Origin: Sedimentisphaerales bacterium
GTDB taxonomy: Bacteria > Planctomycetota > Phycisphaerae > Sedimentisphaerales > Anaerobacaceae
Direction: 5' to 3'
Length of the DNA stretch: 64,000 nucleotides
Assembly (NCBI GenBank): GCA_016932835.1
Contig: JAFGCD010000130.1
Span: forward strand, 1 to 64,000
The position numbers and the translations under genes are program-made. Below are positions 60,710 through 64,000 of this stretch, in pieces (positions within the stretch are counted from its first letter, which is position 1; each line of letters begins with the position of its first letter). The notes beneath the pieces are model-generated. The model had not been told where the DNA came from, ran no database searches, and worked only from the letters and a program-made list of their open reading frames with translations.

Positions 60710-60868
60710 GTGAGTAAATTATCAATAATAGTCGAGTTCTGGCAGTTTCTCAAGGCCCGCAAGAAGTGGTGGCTTATACCGATTGTCGTGTCACTGCTGC
60801 TGTTAGGGGCCTTGATAGTCTTTGCGCAGGGCTCTGCGATTTCCCCCTGGCTGTACACATTCTTCTGA
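60710..60868 (+). CDS. DUF5989-type small membrane protein (52 aa)
   Basis: MSKLSIIVEFWQFLKARKKW, one transmembrane helix and the ending ISPWLYTFF match the tiny protein (SxtK-like) that follows SxtJ in carbamoyltransferase cassettes. GTG start at 60710 with AAGGA 8 bases upstream; a longer frame from 60614 is not supported. Confidence 0.85.
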   Translation: MSKLSIIVEFWQFLKARKKWWLIPIVVSLLLLGALIVFAQGSAISPWLYTFF

Positions 60869-60978
60869 TCGCAAGTTGCGAATTGCCTTGAGGCATCAGG
60901 CGTAAATGTGTACCGGGGACTGTTTCTCGTGGAGGATCATGCCGACCGATTGCCGGTCAGTCAGTAAAGAGCCGTGCT

Positions 60979-62106
60979 ATGAAAGGACTCGAAACAGAAA
61001 GCGAGAAAACCGGGACAAGATTCGAGTTGGCATGCGGACGTTTCTTTATCCGTCTGCTGATGATTATTCTGCCGATATTGGTAATTGACTACGCCAGCCG
61101 GTTCTTTGTCTCCGGCCACAGGTCCAAGATCGAGAGAAAATTTCCCGTTGAGGTTGTCAGGCATCCCAAACCCTATGTAATGTTCGGAGGTGTTGCCGAC
61201 GGTATCCTGCCGGAAGGAGAGAAGCTCAATAACCTTGGCTATCGAGGCAAGTCTCCAACCGAGGCAAAGTCACTCGATGAGTTCAGGATTTTTGTGCTTG
61301 GAGGATCTACCGTTTTCAACGGGGAGCCCCCGATATCGGTTTTGCTCGAAGAGCTGTTCGCAGAAAACGGCGACGGCAACGTTCAGGTGTACAATTTCGG
61401 GGTTGTTTCGTCGGTGTCTGGAATGGAATTGGCTCGAATCGTTTTCGAGATTGCCGAGTTCGGGCCGGATTTGATTATTATGTACAACGGCAGCAATGAT
61501 GTCCTGCTTCCGGTTACATGTGACCCCCGTCCCGGCTATCCGTTCAATTTCCTCGTTTATGAGAATAATCCCGTACTCGAAAGCGATGTTCGCAGCTATC
61601 CGGGTCTGAGCCTTTCGCTCTACGGCAGCAACCTGGCGAGATTGTTCTTCGCGGATTACTTTGCTGGGAAGTTCGTGCCGCTTGACGCTGAACGCAAGAA
61701 TTCAGCGTGGGAGTCCGAGGGTTGGAAGAAGGCGATAGCCCGGGATTACGTGGCGAATGTGGTAAGGGCCGGCAAGGTTGCCGACGCCTTTGATTCGCGG
61801 TTCCTCGGTTTCTTCCAGCCCATGGTGTACTATAAGGATTCGCTCGCGCCCGAGGAGCAGACGGACAGCTTCAGGCCAGGGCGAAAGCAGCATTCGATGG
61901 AGGTAAGGGAATTGATCCGAAGTGAAATCAGCTTGCTGCCGGAAGAAGATAAGGCTTTGCTGATTGATTTGAGTGACGTCTTCGACGAAACGACCGAGCA
62001 GGTATTCCTGGACTACACGCACACCAATCAGTTGGGCAAGATGATCATAGTTGAGGCAATATATCACTGCATAACCTCACGCAGCTTGGCCCAGCCGCAT
62101 CCTTGA
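60979..62106 (+). CDS. membrane-anchored SGNH hydrolase-like protein
   Basis: 375 aa. One helix at about 24-46 anchors an SGNH domain: GGSTVFNG (block I Ser), a G in block II (NFGVVSS), YNGSNDV (block III), and DYTHTNQLG (Asp/His pair, block V). Such proteins often add or remove acyl groups on surface glycans; it follows the carbamoylation cassette. Confidence 0.82.
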   Translation: MKGLETESEKTGTRFELACGRFFIRLLMIILPILVIDYASRFFVSGHRSKIERKFPVEVVRHPKPYVMFGGVADGILPEGEKLNNLGYRGKSPTEAKSLDEFRIFVLGGSTVFNGEPPISVLLEELFAENGDGNVQVYNFGVVSSVSGMELARIVFEIAEFGPDLIIMYNGSNDVLLPVTCDPRPGYPFNFLVYENNPVLESDVRSYPGLSLSLYGSNLARLFFADYFAGKFVPLDAERKNSAWESEGWKKAIARDYVANVVRAGKVADAFDSRFLGFFQPMVYYKDSLAPEEQTDSFRPGRKQHSMEVRELIRSEISLLPEEDKALLIDLSDVFDETTEQVFLDYTHTNQLGKMIIVEAIYHCITSRSLAQPHP

Positions 62107-62130
62107 TTCAGCGGCATTCTGTGGTATAGT
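62103..62130 (+). promoter_or_regulatory. possible promoter
   Basis: TTGATT (62103-62108), 16 bases, TATAGT (62125-62130), 57 bases before the ATG at 62188. Confidence 0.35.
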
Positions 62131-62187
62131 TGTGCCGTATGGCGGCATTCGAAGAATGTATTATCGAGTAATGCCCGGCGTTATAGT

Positions 62188-63114
62188 ATGAGTAAAATGG
62201 TAAGCAATATCCTGTTTACAAAGAACCGCCCTCTGCAGTTGCACGGGTATCTTGAGAGCCTGCGCAGGCATCTGCCCGGCGAGTTGATTCAGACTTATAT
62301 CATTTACAAGCCCGATTTGTTCGGCAGGGAGTACGAGCGGCTTTTCGACGAATATCCGGATTGCATAGTGGTCAGGGAGCAGGATTTTCACAGTGACTTT
62401 CTCGGTGTTCTCGACCATGTCGAGACGAAGTACATCCTGTTCGGGATCGATGATGTCGTGTACTTCGACTCAGTTAATTTCGATGTTATCGACAAGACGT
62501 TCGCCGAGCACGAGAAAGACATTTTCGGATTTACGATGAGGTTCGGCGTCGAATACCTCAACTGCGGCGGCGACGAGGTGGAACGATTGGATGTAGCCGG
62601 CGGGAGTGTGCACCGCGTGAATTGGAAGATGGGGCAGACGCCGCATTCGCGGTATCCCTTTGAACTATGCTCGACCTTCTATACGACACGGCTGGTCAAG
62701 AAGATCATCAATGCGGCGATGAGCAATAATCCGCTGGCGAGGAGGCTTTTTTCACCGGGTTCGAGATTGATGGGCGGGCTTGGCAGACTGGGCTCCACGC
62801 GTTCTATTTTGAAGAGGTTCGGTTATTTTTTCAACCCTAACACCCTGGAGTCGTGGAACTGCCGATGGTGCCGCAACCACCGTAACGAGATGCCGGATTA
62901 TATATACTTCCAGAAGCTCTGTGCCGGCGCTGTCCAGGTGAATATGGTCAACACGACTACGGCGAACACGTTCGACGGGACAGCAGAGCAGACCGTCGAG
63001 GCCCTGAATGAGAAATACAGGCAAGGGTATCGCCTGGATATAGATTTTATTGCAGCGAACAAACCAGCCGAGCCTTCTTGCGGAAGGCAGCACTTCCGGC
63101 TGGTTAAAAAGTAA
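62188..63114 (+). CDS. glycosyltransferase-like protein (308 aa)
   Basis: A GT-A-like start (SNILFTKNRPLQLHGYLESL) and an FGIDDVVYF acidic motif suggest a nucleotide-sugar-binding fold; the C-terminal part has a Cys pair in WNCRWCRNH. No precise family recognised. ATG at 62188; no strong ribosome-binding site. Co-directional with the glycan genes. Confidence 0.6.
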   Translation: MSKMVSNILFTKNRPLQLHGYLESLRRHLPGELIQTYIIYKPDLFGREYERLFDEYPDCIVVREQDFHSDFLGVLDHVETKYILFGIDDVVYFDSVNFDVIDKTFAEHEKDIFGFTMRFGVEYLNCGGDEVERLDVAGGSVHRVNWKMGQTPHSRYPFELCSTFYTTRLVKKIINAAMSNNPLARRLFSPGSRLMGGLGRLGSTRSILKRFGYFFNPNTLESWNCRWCRNHRNEMPDYIYFQKLCAGAVQVNMVNTTTANTFDGTAEQTVEALNEKYRQGYRLDIDFIAANKPAEPSCGRQHFRLVKK

Positions 63115-63134
63115 ACTTGCATAGTGATAGTATT

Positions 63135-64000
63135 ATGGGTGAAGTTGTGAGCGAGAGTAAAGAGCAGGGCAAGGCCAGACCGAATACATGGCTGAGCGAA
63201 TTTGCAGGGAATGTGACGTCGCAATACGGCGAGGATGGAATAATCCGCAAGGTGCTGGAAGTTCTCGGTCCCGGGGATAAGTGGTGTGTCGAATTCGGCA
63301 GTTGGGACGGTATGAATTGCAGCAATACGTACGACCTCATAGACAAGGATGGCTATCGCGCGGTGCTTATCGAGGGCAGCGGCAAGCGATTTAAGGACCT
63401 GCTGAAAACCTTCGAAGGAAATGACAGGGTCATCATGTTGAACGAAATGGTCGGGTATGACCTGGCGACGAGCCTCGATCGGCTGCTTGAGAAGACCGAC
63501 ATACCGAAAAACTTCGATTTGCTCTCTATCGATATTGACGGCAACGATTATCACGTCTGGGAGGCCGTGAAGGACTACAAGCCGAAGGTGGTCGTTATCG
63601 AGTTCAACCCTACGATACCGCGACCAGTGGAGTTTGTTCAGCCCAGAGATATGAGTGTCACGCAGGGCAGCAGTCTTCTTTCCATCGACAAGCTGGCGAA
63701 GGCCAAGGGTTATGAGTTGGTGGCGGTGACGGTCAATAACGGTATTTTCGTCGCGTCGGAGTACTTCGAGTTGTTCGGCATTGAGGATAATTCGGTTGTG
63801 TCGTTGTGGACGAACCAGTCGTCTATTACGCACGTATTCTGCGGCTACGACGGCACGATCTTTATTCGCGGCTGCGGGATGATGCCGTGGCAGACGATCA
63901 AGATCAAGGAGTCACGGGTCCAGCAGTTGCCGAAGTTTGCCCGCAAGAAGGTGGGCGATCGCAATCCGATCAGAAGAAAGCTGGGCAAATATTTCCGCCG
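63135..64000 (+). CDS. FkbM-type SAM methyltransferase, partial at window end
   Basis: Open from the ATG at 63135 to the last base (288 codons so far). QYGEDGIIRKVLEVLG, WCVEFGSWDGMNCSNTYDL (SAM-binding GxxxG variant) and LLSIDIDGNDYHVWEAV (FkbM DxDG motif) identify the family; it probably methylates a sugar. Only 20 bases after the previous gene. Confidence 0.8.
   Translation, partial: MGEVVSESKEQGKARPNTWLSEFAGNVTSQYGEDGIIRKVLEVLGPGDKWCVEFGSWDGMNCSNTYDLIDKDGYRAVLIEGSGKRFKDLLKTFEGNDRVIMLNEMVGYDLATSLDRLLEKTDIPKNFDLLSIDIDGNDYHVWEAVKDYKPKVVVIEFNPTIPRPVEFVQPRDMSVTQGSSLLSIDKLAKAKGYELVAVTVNNGIFVASEYFELFGIEDNSVVSLWTNQSSITHVFCGYDGTIFIRGCGMMPWQTIKIKESRVQQLPKFARKKVGDRNPIRRKLGKYFR

Overview
The window looks like a piece of a Planctomycetota chromosome, most likely class Phycisphaerae (Sedimentisphaerales-like). 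The support is a secreted beta-propeller ending in a single dockerin-type F-hand (GDVNKDCRLDFTDYGIMASH...), PQQ-type propellers opening with a WxGPNRDG motif, Gfo/Idh dehydrogenases with a Tat signal, sodium:solute symporters paired with glycosidases and UroD-like proteins, and large MoxR/VWA clusters. This placement is inference; there is no rRNA gene in the window. No CRISPR array, rRNA gene or insertion sequence was seen.

Layout. (1) 1-8648 is the right-hand end of an integrated tailed phage. A terminase pair reads leftward. A control region (2259-3100) holds a good sigma70-type promoter and a DnaA-box-like 9-mer. A rightward train of about 17 very small, mostly overlapping genes follows, then a small serine recombinase, a membrane protein and finally 42 bases of the 3' half of a tRNA-Pro(CGG) gene, which I read as the attachment site. 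(2) 8739-12351, minus strand: an ECF sigma factor with its own promoter and operator-like palindrome, a small unknown protein, a protein whose N-terminal half resembles the archaeal ThrRS editing domain, a sodium:solute symporter and a 44-residue membrane peptide. (3) 12581-17543, minus strand: three exported proteins (glycine-zipper lipoprotein, seven-bladed propeller with dockerin-like tail, and an 1107-residue Pro/Ala-, Ser/Arg- and Tyr-rich low-complexity protein with a helical TPR-like end).

(4) 17760-38518, plus strand: a membrane protein, then a 19-kb run of eleven genes from one recognisable promoter: coiled-coil membrane protein, FbpA-like binding lipoprotein, FbpB-like permease fused in frame to an NHL beta-propeller, VWA/GATase-like protein, MoxR ATPase, DUF58, BatA/VWA protein, a further membrane protein, an ABC ATPase and two paralogous ABC-2 permeases. 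The gene order and the stop/start overlaps argue for one cell-envelope machine. Its composition (MoxR-DUF58-VWA plus a ferric-type importer without its ATPase plus an exporter-type ABC module) is the most interesting system in the window.

(5) 38528-52684: carbohydrate use. This region has Gfo/Idh oxidoreductase and beta-helix protein (minus), GH78-like rhamnosidase and sugar isomerase (plus), and a minus-strand operon of GH38-like alpha-mannosidase, UroD-family protein, sodium:solute symporter and PQQ-type propeller. (6) 52917-64000, plus strand: surface glycan synthesis. It holds two dehydrogenases, rmlA-rmlD-rmlB behind a near-consensus promoter, a glycosyltransferase, a carbamoyltransferase-SxtJ-DUF5989 cassette, an SGNH hydrolase, a glycosyltransferase-like protein and an FkbM-type methyltransferase cut by the window edge.

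Start sites were chosen from Shine-Dalgarno sequences, overlaps and family alignment; several genes start with GTG or TTG. All family assignments come from motif recognition by eye, not from a database search.
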